Assembly: GCA_024399015.1 (NCBI GenBank)
Contig: JAKSIC010000008.1
Location: forward strand, 1-64,000
DNA length: 64,000 bases
DNA from: Fibrobacter sp.
GTDB taxonomy: Bacteria > Fibrobacterota > Fibrobacteria > Fibrobacterales > Fibrobacteraceae
Direction of reading: 5' to 3'
Below the pieces are notes generated by a model. That model did no database searches, was not told the origin of the DNA, and saw only the letters and a program-made list of their open reading frames with translations. Positions 48,046 to 56,040 of the stretch are shown piece by piece. Each line of letters opens with the position of its first letter. Within the stretch, counting starts at the first letter, position 1. Position numbers and translations under genes: made by a program.

Positions 48046-51000
48046 GTGACCCATAGTCCTTTAAACGCACAACGTAGACGTCTTCGTTGGAAGATTTCTC
48101 TCGTTTATACGATCCCGGTACTAATTGCCGCCTTTATTTTGGTCTTTGTCTTTTCTTCTGCAGTAAAGGACATTCTTGTAACATCATCTTACAAAGCTAC
48201 AGAGTCAACCTTGCAGGACAAGGTTGTCAATGAGATGGACGGACTTCTTGAACGTTACAAGAATTCCTTCATGAACGTAGCAAAGAAGATGCAGTCCAAC
48301 GTGGCCAAGGATATGCAGTCCAGGCCGCTGCTCTACAGACATTACCAGTCCAACGACGCCATTGTCGATGTTTACTATGGCAATAAGGAAGGCGAGTTCC
48401 TTTCTGGTCGTGGCATTAAGCTGAACACCGAAAAAGGCGAAGTCAGAACCAAGGCATGGTACCTTGAATCTTCCAGAAAGCGCGGCCTTGCCGTTACCGG
48501 CCCGGAAGTGCGTTCCGACATCAACAAGCAGGTCATGACCATTTCTTACCCCGTTTGGGACAAGAACAAGAAATTCAGAGGTGCGGTTGCCGAAGACCTT
48601 GACCTTTACAAGATCCGAGTGGCCATGGGCAACCTTGCACGAGACGAAGGTGGCATTACCGTTCTCATGGGAACGGAAAATGACAACATGTTTACATACT
48701 TCCCGTATGAAACTAGCCGTGGTAAAATCCTTCAGGATACCGTCTCCAACCTCCTGCAGTTGATTAGCGGCAAGTACAGTGCCGACACTTTAAAGGCAGG
48801 AACCGTCATTCGTTTCGAACAAACGAACCAGCAGCATCAGCAGATGGTCTTCATGGTGGCTCCCCTTAAGAACTCCCCGTTCTACGTGGTGCATGTCATG
48901 CAGCAGAACCGAATTGTTGCTGGCATCGAAAACAATCTTTCCAAGGTTCTTCTGATTGTTGCCATCGTCGTTCTTGTAATGATGGGCCTGGCCGCATTGA
49001 TCGCTCACATCTTGTTCATCAAGTTTATTCAGAAGGACTTGAACGAAAGCGTCAGCTCCAGTACCATGTTCGATACGTTGCTGGGCAGTGACAACTTCAG
49101 GTTGATTCTTACAAACGACTCCTTCGATATTCTTCATGCCAGCGCCTACATCGTCGACTTTTTAAACGACGGGGAAGACATCAAGGGCGACATCCTGTTC
49201 AAGTATTTCCCCTCGGATCACTTCAAAAAGTTCGCTCACCGCGTGGCTATGGGTGGCGAAATGCTGGCCAGCGAACGTAAGATTCTTGTCCCGGTTCGCA
49301 ATACAGACGGTGAAATTGCATGGTGGAGCATTGTGTTCCAGGTGCTTGTGGAAGACGACGGTGCAATGCGCTACCTCTTCATGATTAACGATGAAACCAG
49401 TGGCATCCAGAAGGATACCATCTTGGATACCATCATGACTTCTGCAGACCACTCCATTGTCATAATTTTCGATCGCGCCCGTAAGATCAAATATGTTTCT
49501 CGCCAGTTGGCAGAATTGCTCGGTGTGGAATGGCGAAAGATGATTGGCCTTTCCCTGAAGGACTTGAAGGACGTGGGTATTCCCGAGGAAGTGATTCACT
49601 CCCTGAAAACCACCTTCGACAAGAAGGAACTTTGGAAGGATTCCTTTGCACTGAAGTCCAGCACCAACCAGAGTGAAATTTGGTTCCGTGGCGAAGCTTG
49701 TACCTTGAAGGTGCAGGAGTCTGTCGTGGGTTACATGGTAACCATGATTGACATTTCCGAAGTGGTGGAGGCCCGAGAAATCGCAGAACAGGCCACCTTG
49801 GCCAAGAGCGAATTCCTGGCCAATATGAGTCATGAAATCCGTACGCCGATGAACGCCATTATCGGTATGGCTCACTTGATTTCCGAAACCCAGCTGGATG
49901 AACGTCAGCACAGTTTTGTGGACCGCATCAGTAGCGCAGCAAAGTCTCTGCTTGGCATTATCAACAACATTCTGGACTTCTCCAAGATTGAAGCCAAGAA
50001 GCAGGAACTTGAAATCACCCAGCTCGTTCTCCACGATGTTATCGGTGAAGTGGCGGCATTGGCTGAAGTCCGTATCGCAGGCCGTCCCATCGAATTGATT
50101 GTGGACGTGGATCCTGAAATTCCTGAAGTGTTGATGGGTGACCCCTTGAGACTTTCTCAGATTTTCACCAACTTGATCAATAACGCCACCAAGTTCACTG
50201 AAAAGGGCGACATTACCCTGATTGTCAAGCTTCTCCAGAAGAAGGGCAACAACGTGAAGCTTTCCTTCTGCGTGAAGGATACGGGTATCGGTATGACCCC
50301 GGAACAGGTGGGCAAGTTGTTCAACGCCTTTACACAGGCCGACGGATCTACAACCCGTAAGTATGGCGGTACAGGCCTTGGCCTTGTGATTTCCAAGTCC
50401 CTTGTGGAATTGATGGGCGGTCAGCTCCAGGTTTCCAGTGAAGCAGGTGTCGGTTCCCAGTTCTTCTTCACCATTACGCTGCCGGTGGCTCCCAATGCCG
50501 AAGAGCCCCGCTGGACTACGGTGCAGACTTTCCGCAACAAGAATGTCTTGCTGGTGGATGACTGCGACAACCTCCGCGATGTACTGCGCCATTACCTTGA
50601 AAAGTTGCAGTGCGTTGTGGAAGAAGCCCACTCTGTGGACGAAGCCCTTGACTTGGTGCAGGCTCACGAAGAGGCCGGCGAAGATCCCTACGACCTGTTC
50701 CTGGTGGACTATGCCATGCCCATTACAAACGGCCTGGAATTTGCCCGCGGCCTCAGCGCCTCCATGCTGAATATTCCCAAGGTGCTGATGCACCCGCTGG
50801 ATTTCGACGAAGCCCACACCACCATGGCAACGGAACTTGGCTTCAACAGCTTTATCCCGAAGCCGCTGCAGATCAGTTCCTTGCTGAGTGGTATGCAGGA
50901 AGCCGTAGGGGAGGATTTGACCTACCAGAAGGTTTCCAAGAAGGAAAAGCGCAAGATTTTCTTCAAGGAAGCAAAGATCCTCTTGGTTGAAGACAACCAG

Positions 51001-52029
51001 ATGAACCAGGAACTTGCAGTGTCCTTGCTGAACAGTGTCGGCCTTACGGCAATGATTGCAAACAACGGTAAGGAAGCTTTGGACCTGTTGAAGGAAAATG
51101 CATTCAACCTTGTTCTGATGGACATCCAGATGCCTATTATGGACGGTCTCACCGCCACCAAGGCCATCCGTTCCCGTCCAGAAAAGTACTTCAAGGAAGT
51201 GCCGATTCTCGCTATGAGTGCCCGCGCCTTCCAGAAGGATACCGAGGAATGCTTGCAGGCCGGCATGAATGCCCATATCGTAAAGCCCATCGACCCGACG
51301 CTCCTTTACGAAGAAATGGCAAAGTTCCTGCCCATCGACTCCAATGCCGATGCCGACAACATCGTGGACATCATGAAGAAGGATGAGGAAGAAGTGTCTT
51401 CTGAAGACGAAGCATTCATTTCCATGTTCCAGAAGATCGATAACTTTGATGCCAAGCTTGGCTTGTACCACGCTAATAACAACAAGACAATTTACTTGAA
51501 GATTCTCCAGGGATTTGTCAGAGACTTCAATAATCGTCATGGTTCTATCTTAAAGCATATTGGCAAGGATCAATACGAAGATGCCGCAAGAATTGCCCAT
51601 ACGGTGAAGGGGCTCAGCGGTACCATGGGTGCCACAGCAATGCAAGCCATTGCCTTAAAGTTGGAAACGAGACTGCTCCAAAAGGAATTTGACCAGAACG
51701 AATACAACGAGTTTGATATTACTCTGATTAACCTTGTGGAAGGCCTTGAAAAGGCTTTGGCAAATATCGCTTCTGAACAGAACAGTATCACGGAAAAGAA
51801 GAAGGATCCTGAGGCTCAAAACAAGCTTAAGGACGCCATCGAAAAGCTTAAGTCCGCAGTGGAATCCTGCTCTTCTACACACTGCAAGCGCGCTCTGGAC
51901 GACATCGAAAACATTGCTTTCGAGAAGGATCAGGAACGTATGTTGCAAAAGCTAAAGGAACAGATCGACGACTACGACTTTACCGAGGCCGAAGAAACTC
52001 TGGAAGCCTTGGAAAAGACTGTAGGATAA
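48046..52029 (+). CDS. Hybrid sensor histidine kinase with two receivers and Hpt
   Basis: The 1327-residue membrane kinase has two membrane helices (about 18-40 and 300-325) around a periplasmic dCache-type sensor (about 45-295). Then come PAS-like segments (about 340-580), HisKA (FLANMSHEIRTPMNAIIG, His near 596), HATPase (about 700-825, GIGMTPEQ and GTGLGLVIS), a first receiver (about 830-960, LLVDDCDN and LVDYAMP), a second receiver (about 975-1095, LLVEDNQMNQ and LMDIQMP) and an Hpt domain (about 1145-1230, AHTVKGLSG). A helical tail of about 90 residues follows. GTG 48046 has AAGGAG 7 bases before it. It probably phosphorylates the HD-GYP regulator encoded just upstream. Confidence 0.93.
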   Translation: MTHSPLNAQRRRLRWKISLVYTIPVLIAAFILVFVFSSAVKDILVTSSYKATESTLQDKVVNEMDGLLERYKNSFMNVAKKMQSNVAKDMQSRPLLYRHYQSNDAIVDVYYGNKEGEFLSGRGIKLNTEKGEVRTKAWYLESSRKRGLAVTGPEVRSDINKQVMTISYPVWDKNKKFRGAVAEDLDLYKIRVAMGNLARDEGGITVLMGTENDNMFTYFPYETSRGKILQDTVSNLLQLISGKYSADTLKAGTVIRFEQTNQQHQQMVFMVAPLKNSPFYVVHVMQQNRIVAGIENNLSKVLLIVAIVVLVMMGLAALIAHILFIKFIQKDLNESVSSSTMFDTLLGSDNFRLILTNDSFDILHASAYIVDFLNDGEDIKGDILFKYFPSDHFKKFAHRVAMGGEMLASERKILVPVRNTDGEIAWWSIVFQVLVEDDGAMRYLFMINDETSGIQKDTILDTIMTSADHSIVIIFDRARKIKYVSRQLAELLGVEWRKMIGLSLKDLKDVGIPEEVIHSLKTTFDKKELWKDSFALKSSTNQSEIWFRGEACTLKVQESVVGYMVTMIDISEVVEAREIAEQATLAKSEFLANMSHEIRTPMNAIIGMAHLISETQLDERQHSFVDRISSAAKSLLGIINNILDFSKIEAKKQELEITQLVLHDVIGEVAALAEVRIAGRPIELIVDVDPEIPEVLMGDPLRLSQIFTNLINNATKFTEKGDITLIVKLLQKKGNNVKLSFCVKDTGIGMTPEQVGKLFNAFTQADGSTTRKYGGTGLGLVISKSLVELMGGQLQVSSEAGVGSQFFFTITLPVAPNAEEPRWTTVQTFRNKNVLLVDDCDNLRDVLRHYLEKLQCVVEEAHSVDEALDLVQAHEEAGEDPYDLFLVDYAMPITNGLEFARGLSASMLNIPKVLMHPLDFDEAHTTMATELGFNSFIPKPLQISSLLSGMQEAVGEDLTYQKVSKKEKRKIFFKEAKILLVEDNQMNQELAVSLLNSVGLTAMIANNGKEALDLLKENAFNLVLMDIQMPIMDGLTATKAIRSRPEKYFKEVPILAMSARAFQKDTEECLQAGMNAHIVKPIDPTLLYEEMAKFLPIDSNADADNIVDIMKKDEEEVSSEDEAFISMFQKIDNFDAKLGLYHANNNKTIYLKILQGFVRDFNNRHGSILKHIGKDQYEDAARIAHTVKGLSGTMGATAMQAIALKLETRLLQKEFDQNEYNEFDITLINLVEGLEKALANIASEQNSITEKKKDPEAQNKLKDAIEKLKSAVESCSSTHCKRALDDIENIAFEKDQERMLQKLKEQIDDYDFTEAEETLEALEKTVG

Positions 52030-52060
52030 AAAAAGCGCGGGTTTAACCCGCGTTTTTCTT
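52028..52060 (+). terminator. Bidirectional terminator after the hybrid kinase
   Basis: AAAAAAAGCGCGGGT-TTA-ACCCGCGTTTTTCTTTT: A and T runs flank the stem, so it can act for the convergent gene at 52061 as well. Confidence 0.8.
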
Positions 52061-52327
52061 TTAATGAATGACCATGGCCGCCATAAAGGCCAGGGCCACG
52101 ATGATAGCAGCGATGGTGCCGACGACGCCCATGCCTTTCTTCTTTTTGGCGTAGGGACTGTTGGGATCGTCGCCAAACTCGTTCTCCAGGATTTCGTCGT
52201 AGTCGGGGAGTTCCTCGTCGGCGAATTCAGCACCGTCTTTCCAGCCGGTGTTCTTGTCGCTACCGCAGTGGCGGCAGAAAGTTGCGCCAGGTTTAAGTTC
52301 GGCGCCGCAGTGGGGGCAAGTATTCAT
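52061..52327 (-). CDS. Zinc-ribbon protein with C-terminal membrane anchor
   Basis: The 88-residue protein begins MNTCPHCGAELKPGATFCRHCG, a CxxC-x-CxxC zinc ribbon (residues 4-21), continues with an acidic linker (about 35-58) and a basic KKKK, and ends in a single membrane helix (about 66-87). Such small ribbon-plus-anchor proteins are common in bacteria and have no fixed role. It faces the hybrid kinase tail to tail and follows a small lipoprotein gene by 14 bases on the same strand. Confidence 0.8.
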   Translation of the reverse strand: MNTCPHCGAELKPGATFCRHCGSDKNTGWKDGAEFADEELPDYDEILENEFGDDPNSPYAKKKKGMGVVGTIAAIIVALAFMAAMVIH

Positions 52328-52341
52328 GGAAATTTCTCGGT

Positions 52342-52560
52342 TTATTCTTTGATATAACAGGCTTCTTCTACGGCAATGTCACATGCTATTGAACCTAAGA
52401 TTGAATCTTCTACATTTTTCATGCATTCTTTATATGTGTTTTTTTCGCATTCTGGGTCAAATGTTTTACCTGCTTCTGTGGAGGAATTTGAGTCGCAGCC
52501 TCCACAAAAACATGCTGTGAAAACAAGTGCAATTGAAGCGATGTATTTTGAGCGTGTCAT
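52342..52560 (-). CDS. Small cysteine-rich lipoprotein
   Basis: The 72-residue product starts MTRSKYIASIALVFTACFCGGC (ATG 52560; 52575 is less likely), with lipobox FCGGC. The mature part of about 50 residues has four or five cysteines (DPECEKN, KECMKN, IACDIA, EACYIKE) spaced as if for two disulphides. Unknown function. It is followed 14 bases later by the zinc-ribbon membrane protein gene. Confidence 0.65.
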   Translation of the reverse strand: MTRSKYIASIALVFTACFCGGCDSNSSTEAGKTFDPECEKNTYKECMKNVEDSILGSIACDIAVEEACYIKE

Positions 52561-52573
52561 ATTTTCAATATAC

Positions 52574-52605
52574 AAAAAAGACCTGCCTTGTGGGGCAGGT
52601 CCTTT
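52574..52605 (-). terminator. Terminator of fructose-bisphosphate aldolase gene
   Basis: Minus strand: AAAAGGACCTGCC pairs with GGCAGGTCTTTTTT. Confidence 0.8.
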
Positions 52606-52645
52606 TCATGCTTGTTAGAAAGTTGCGAGCGGAGCTCGCAATCTA

Positions 52646-53644
52646 TTACAGCTTGTCGTTAGAACCAAGAACGTCGACGATCTTGTGTTCGTACATCTTC
52701 TGCATGTTTTCGCGAGCCGGCTTCAGGTACTGACGCGGGTCGAAGTGATCCGGGTGTTCGTTGAAGTACTTACGAACTGCAGCAGTCATAGCGAGACGAG
52801 AGTCGGAGTCGATGTTGATCTTGCAAACTGCAGACTTGGAAGCCTTGCGGAGCTGTTCTTCCGGAATACCAACTGCATCGGGGAGCTTACCGCCGTTTTC
52901 GTTGATGGTCTTAACTTCGTCCTGAGGAACGGAAGAAGAACCGTGGAGAACGATGGGGAAGCCCGGGAGTTCCTTTTCGATGGCTTCGAGAACGTCGAAT
53001 GCCAGGGGAGGCGGAACCAGGATGCCGTCAGCGTTGCGAGTGCACTGTTCCGGCTTGAACTTGTAAGCACCGTGAGAAGTACCGATGGAGATTGCGAGAG
53101 AGTCGCAACCAGTACGGGTAGCGAAGTCAACAACTTCTTCCGGCTTGGTGTAGTGAGAAACTTCAGAAGCAACTTCGTCTTCAACACCGGCGAGAACACC
53201 GAGTTCAGCTTCGACGGTAACGTCGTGAGCGTGAGCGTATTCAACAACCTTCTTGGTGAGGGCGATGTTTTCTTCGTACGGGAGGTGAGAACCGTCGATC
53301 ATAACGGAAGAGAAGCCGTTGTCGATGCAGTCCTTGCACAGTTCGAAAGAGTCACCGTGGTCGAGGTGGAGAACGATCTGCGGATTTGCGCAGCCGAGTT
53401 CCTTGGCGTATTCAACAGCACCCTGAGCCATGTAGCGGAGGATGGTGCCGTTTGCATAGTTACGAGCACCCTTAGAAACCTGCATGATAACCGGAGACTT
53501 CTGCTTGACGGAAGCCTGAACGATAGCCTGCATCTGTTCCATGGTGTTGAAGTTGAAAGCCGGGATAGCGTAGCCACCAGCAACAGCCTTAGCAAACATT
53601 TCCTTGGTGTTGACCAAGCCGAGTTCCTTATAAGAAACTGCCAT
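52646..53644 (-). CDS. fba: Class II fructose-bisphosphate aldolase
   Basis: The 332-residue zinc-dependent aldolase splits fructose 1,6-bisphosphate in glycolysis. The start MAVSYKELGLVNTKEMFAKA fits the family; the frame is open 339 codons further upstream but that part reads antisense through another gene. Visible motifs are PAFNFNTMEQ, HLDHGDSFE (zinc ligand and catalytic Asp), DGSHLPYEENI, VEAELGVLAGVEDE (zinc Glu), GTSHGAY and VLHGSSSVP, and a second zinc-binding His lies in the latter blocks. AAGAGG precedes ATG 53644. Codon bias is very strong. It acts directly after PPi-PFK, encoded 40 kb away. Confidence 0.95.
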   Translation of the reverse strand: MAVSYKELGLVNTKEMFAKAVAGGYAIPAFNFNTMEQMQAIVQASVKQKSPVIMQVSKGARNYANGTILRYMAQGAVEYAKELGCANPQIVLHLDHGDSFELCKDCIDNGFSSVMIDGSHLPYEENIALTKKVVEYAHAHDVTVEAELGVLAGVEDEVASEVSHYTKPEEVVDFATRTGCDSLAISIGTSHGAYKFKPEQCTRNADGILVPPPLAFDVLEAIEKELPGFPIVLHGSSSVPQDEVKTINENGGKLPDAVGIPEEQLRKASKSAVCKINIDSDSRLAMTAAVRKYFNEHPDHFDPRQYLKPARENMQKMYEHKIVDVLGSNDKL

Positions 53645-53805
53645 TTTTTTACCTCTTGTTTTTGTAATGGCGACTTGCGCCGCCGGTTTAAGAATTACGG
53701 GATTGAATTTAGCAAAAATGCGCCCGTTTGGAAACGATAAACGGAAAAAATAAGTGTTTCGGGCACCTATTTTGGCTCGACCTGTAGCCTGCGTCAAATT
53801 TTTAC

Positions 53806-53834
53806 TTGATGTTGTTACAAATTTTGGATAAATT
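53806..53834 (+). promoter_or_regulatory. Promoter of the secreted zincin gene
   Basis: TTGATG (53806-53811), 17 bases, TAAATT (53829-53834). Confidence 0.45.
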
Positions 53835-53860
53835 TCACAATGGTGTTGGACTGGAGTGTT

Positions 53861-55051
53861 ATGAAGAAAGCCCTTATTGTACCCATTTCTGCAATTTTCG
53901 CACTGACTATGACGGTCAGCGCCCAGGCAAAAGTGGAATATCACCTGAACAAGGTGGAAAATCCTTCCGAAGACGAACTGGATGCCTACAAGCGCATCTC
54001 TGCGGCCATGGATTCCGCGGTGTATATGTACAACAAGTACACCCACATGTCCAAACACATCGAAGTTTACTACAACACTGGCGTCCAGACTGCGGATGCC
54101 AGCTACAACGGCACCATGCGCTTTGGTGCGGGCCGAGCCTACATGAACGTACGTACCGCCATGCACGAAATGGGCCACACCATGGGCATGGGTACCACCA
54201 GCGAATACCGCGACATGCTTAAAGACGGCGTGTTCCAGGGTGAAACAGCCCAGGCCAAGCTGAAGGAATTGACCGGCGATCCTACCGCCGTGCTGAAGGG
54301 CGATAGCCAGCATTTCTGGCCCTACGGCCTGAACTACGATTCCGAACTCCATTCTGAACAGGACTTGATTATCCACTGCCAGATTGTAGAAGCCATGTAC
54401 CAGGACATCTTCAAGGAGAAGTTCTACATGACCGCCCGCGTCAAATCCCTGACTGACGGCAAGTGCATCGGCAAGACTTCCTCCAACGCTTTGGAAATGA
54501 TGGACTGTTCCGGGGAAGAGACCGTGGCAAAGATCTGGAGTATCGGCGACAGTCCGGTGACCTACCGCTTTGAATATGGCGACAGGGTCATCGACGTGCC
54601 CAACGAATCTACCGCTGCAGGCGTTATCTTGGGGACTTACTCCTGGAACTCGGGAGCCCACCAGCGCTACGTGCTGGAAAACGCCCCGGTGAATACGCCC
54701 AATGCGTTCTACCTGCAGAATTTCAAGAGCAAGCTCTACATGCTGCCCTCGGGCAAGAATATTGTGCAGGACCAGCGTAGCCGAGATATACAGTCCGGCG
54801 TGTGGATTTTCGTGCAGGTGGCGGAAAGCGGCGAAGGTGGGGTAGGTGACACTACCGTTGCTGACACCTCCATTACAGACACATCAACAACAGACACCAC
54901 AGAATCCATCCGCAAGCTTGATCGCGTCAAGGCCCGTCTGTTGGCTCCGAACCCCCAGCAGTTCGACCTGAAGGGCCGCGCCCTGGGACGAGAACGCGCC
55001 CTTAACGCTAGCCGCCGTCAGACCAAGTACATCAAGATTTTCGAGAAGTAG
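53861..55051 (+). CDS. Secreted zinc-metalloprotease-like protein with ricin-type domain
   Basis: The 396-residue protein has a signal peptide (MKKALIVPISAIFALTMTVSAQA; ATG 53861 preceded by GGAG), a small zincin domain (about 25-185) with the zinc motif MHEMGHTMGMG, and a beta-trefoil or ricin-lectin-like region (about 190-325; DGKCIGKTSSNALEMMDC and FYLQNFKSKLYMLPSG). A Thr/Asp-rich linker (DTSITDTSTTDTT, about 333-348) and a basic tail ending KYIKIFEK follow, as in other Fibrobacter secreted proteins. It may bind plant polysaccharide and cut protein, but neither substrate is known. Confidence 0.78.
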   Translation: MKKALIVPISAIFALTMTVSAQAKVEYHLNKVENPSEDELDAYKRISAAMDSAVYMYNKYTHMSKHIEVYYNTGVQTADASYNGTMRFGAGRAYMNVRTAMHEMGHTMGMGTTSEYRDMLKDGVFQGETAQAKLKELTGDPTAVLKGDSQHFWPYGLNYDSELHSEQDLIIHCQIVEAMYQDIFKEKFYMTARVKSLTDGKCIGKTSSNALEMMDCSGEETVAKIWSIGDSPVTYRFEYGDRVIDVPNESTAAGVILGTYSWNSGAHQRYVLENAPVNTPNAFYLQNFKSKLYMLPSGKNIVQDQRSRDIQSGVWIFVQVAESGEGGVGDTTVADTSITDTSTTDTTESIRKLDRVKARLLAPNPQQFDLKGRALGRERALNASRRQTKYIKIFEK

Positions 55052-55080
55052 ACGCGAGCTGAAGCGGACCTTCAAAAAAT

Positions 55081-55115
55081 AAAGCCCGTGCAGTGAGCGC
55101 GGGCTTTTGCTTTTT
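55081..55115 (+). terminator. Terminator of the zincin gene
   Basis: AAAGCCCGTGC pairs with GCGCGGGCTTTT around AGTGA, and T-rich sequence follows. Confidence 0.75.
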
Positions 55116-55149
55116 ATGTAGAGGGACGTCGCAGCGAATCTAAGGTCGA

Positions 55150-55509
55150 CTACTTGGAGCCTAGATTCAGGGAATCCAAAGCTTCGCCGGCAAGAGCCAC
55201 GCAGCGGTTGCAGGGGATAATGGCATTGGGGCGAATTTCACGGCAAAGGGAGCATCCTTGCGCGCCCTTCTTGAAAAATTCAGCCAGCGCCTCGGCGTGT
55301 TCCGGTTCCAGCAGTTTCGCGGCATGCAATGCGCCGCAGGTTCCATCCGGTGAACGGCCACCACAGTATGCCTTCATTTCTTCCGCCAAGGCAAGCGCTT
55401 CTTCATCAGATTTTCCCTTGGCACGCCAGTAGCCATAAGCTAGAGACACAGCGCAACGACCGTGGTTCAGGTGATAATCCTTTGCAATGTCGGAAATCTT
55501 TTCAGCCAT
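55150..55509 (-). CDS. C_GCAxxG_C_C-type redox-active protein
   Basis: The 119-residue cytoplasmic protein starts at MAEKISDIAKDYH (ATG 55509 rather than 55536). It has the cysteine pattern of the C_GCAxxG_C_C family: AYCGGRSPDGTCGALHA (about 46-62), then GCSLC and IPCNRC (about 83-102), so up to six cysteines could bind a metal cluster or form disulphides. Members are found in anaerobes, often near electron-transfer genes, without a firm function. Downstream, its stop lies near the zincin terminator. Upstream are the tRNA genes, from which it is separated by a terminator. Confidence 0.8.
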   Translation of the reverse strand: MAEKISDIAKDYHLNHGRCAVSLAYGYWRAKGKSDEEALALAEEMKAYCGGRSPDGTCGALHAAKLLEPEHAEALAEFFKKGAQGCSLCREIRPNAIIPCNRCVALAGEALDSLNLGSK

Positions 55510-55534
55510 AATAAACCTCAGCAGAGAATGTAGC

Positions 55535-55565
55535 AAAAAAGGACCTCTTTTCAGAGATCCTTTTT
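55535..55565 (-). terminator. Terminator of the tRNA-Val/tRNA-Asp transcript
   Basis: Same hairpin and T run as at 40131-40161. Confidence 0.75.
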
Positions 55566-55567
55566 AG

Positions 55568-55643
55568 CGGGATAGACGAGGCTTGAACTCGCAACCTCCG
55601 GCGTGACAGGCCGGTGCTCTAACCAAAATTGAGCTACCACCCC
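55568..55643 (-). tRNA. tRNA-Asp (GTC), second copy
   Basis: Identical to the gene at 40164-40239. Here it follows tRNA-Val by 25 bases and the small membrane protein gene, so it is probably made as part of one transcript from the promoter at 56004-55977. Confidence 0.95.
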
Positions 55644-55668
55644 AAAACGTTTCCGTTTTATTTGGTAG

Positions 55669-55743
55669 TGGGCGATAACGGATTCGAACCGCTGACATTC
55701 TGCTTGTAAGGCAGACGCTCTGAACCAGCTGAGCTAATCGCCC
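55669..55743 (-). tRNA. tRNA-Val (TAC)
   Basis: The 75-base cloverleaf has acceptor GGGCGAT/ATCGCCC, D stem GCTC/GAGC, anticodon stem TCTGC/GCAGA with loop CTTACAA (anticodon TAC), T stem AGCGG/CCGTT and discriminator A. CCA is not encoded. Confidence 0.95.
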
Positions 55744-55751
55744 GAATGGGT

Positions 55752-55940
55752 TTACTTATCGTCTTTCTTGCCCTTCCAGAGAATTCCAAGAGGAATGATC
55801 ACCAGGTAGGCGAGACAGAGAATAAGAGGTGCAACCGTGAGAGAAACCGGATTATCAGCAGGGCCTGTTGCCAGGCAGAGGAAACCGATAACGAGGAGCA
55901 GGACACCGACTGCAATCAAAACGAGATTGTTCTTTTTCAT
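55752..55940 (-). CDS. 62-residue two-helix membrane protein, DUF3098-like
   Basis: The protein consists of a short basic start (MKKNN), a membrane helix (about 6-25), a polar turn (GPADNPVS) and a second helix (about 35-54) with a basic tail (WKGKKDDK). Size and layout recall DUF3098 proteins, but similarity is slight. It begins just after a consensus promoter (55977-56004) and ends 8 bases before tRNA-Val, so the tRNAs appear to be processed from a transcript that starts with this mRNA. Confidence 0.65.
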   Translation of the reverse strand: MKKNNLVLIAVGVLLLVIGFLCLATGPADNPVSLTVAPLILCLAYLVIIPLGILWKGKKDDK

Positions 55941-55976
55941 CAGTTACCTTAACCTGTTCTCAAGATTACGAAGCCA

Positions 55977-56004
55977 AATATACAAAGATTTAGACCTTTG
56001 TCAA
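55977..56004 (-). promoter_or_regulatory. Promoter of the membrane protein/tRNA-Val/tRNA-Asp unit
   Basis: Minus strand: TTGACA (56004-55999), 16 bases, TATATT (55982-55977). Confidence 0.7.
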
Positions 56005-56040
56005 GGGAAAATCGGGAATTTTTCATAAAAAATCCCAATT

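Larger units (their letters stand above)
55533..55644. repeat. 112-bp exact repeat containing tRNA-Asp, copy 2
   Basis: Identical to 40129-40240, including tRNA and terminator. Confidence 0.9.

Noticed and set aside
49162-51540. 792-residue frame antisense to the hybrid kinase
   Set aside because: Opposes a multi-domain kinase with all motifs intact; product is His/Gln-rich low-similarity sequence.
53645-54661. N-terminal extension of fructose-bisphosphate aldolase
   Set aside because: The extra 339 codons run antisense through the zincin gene and the promoter region; the family begins at MAVSYKELGL.
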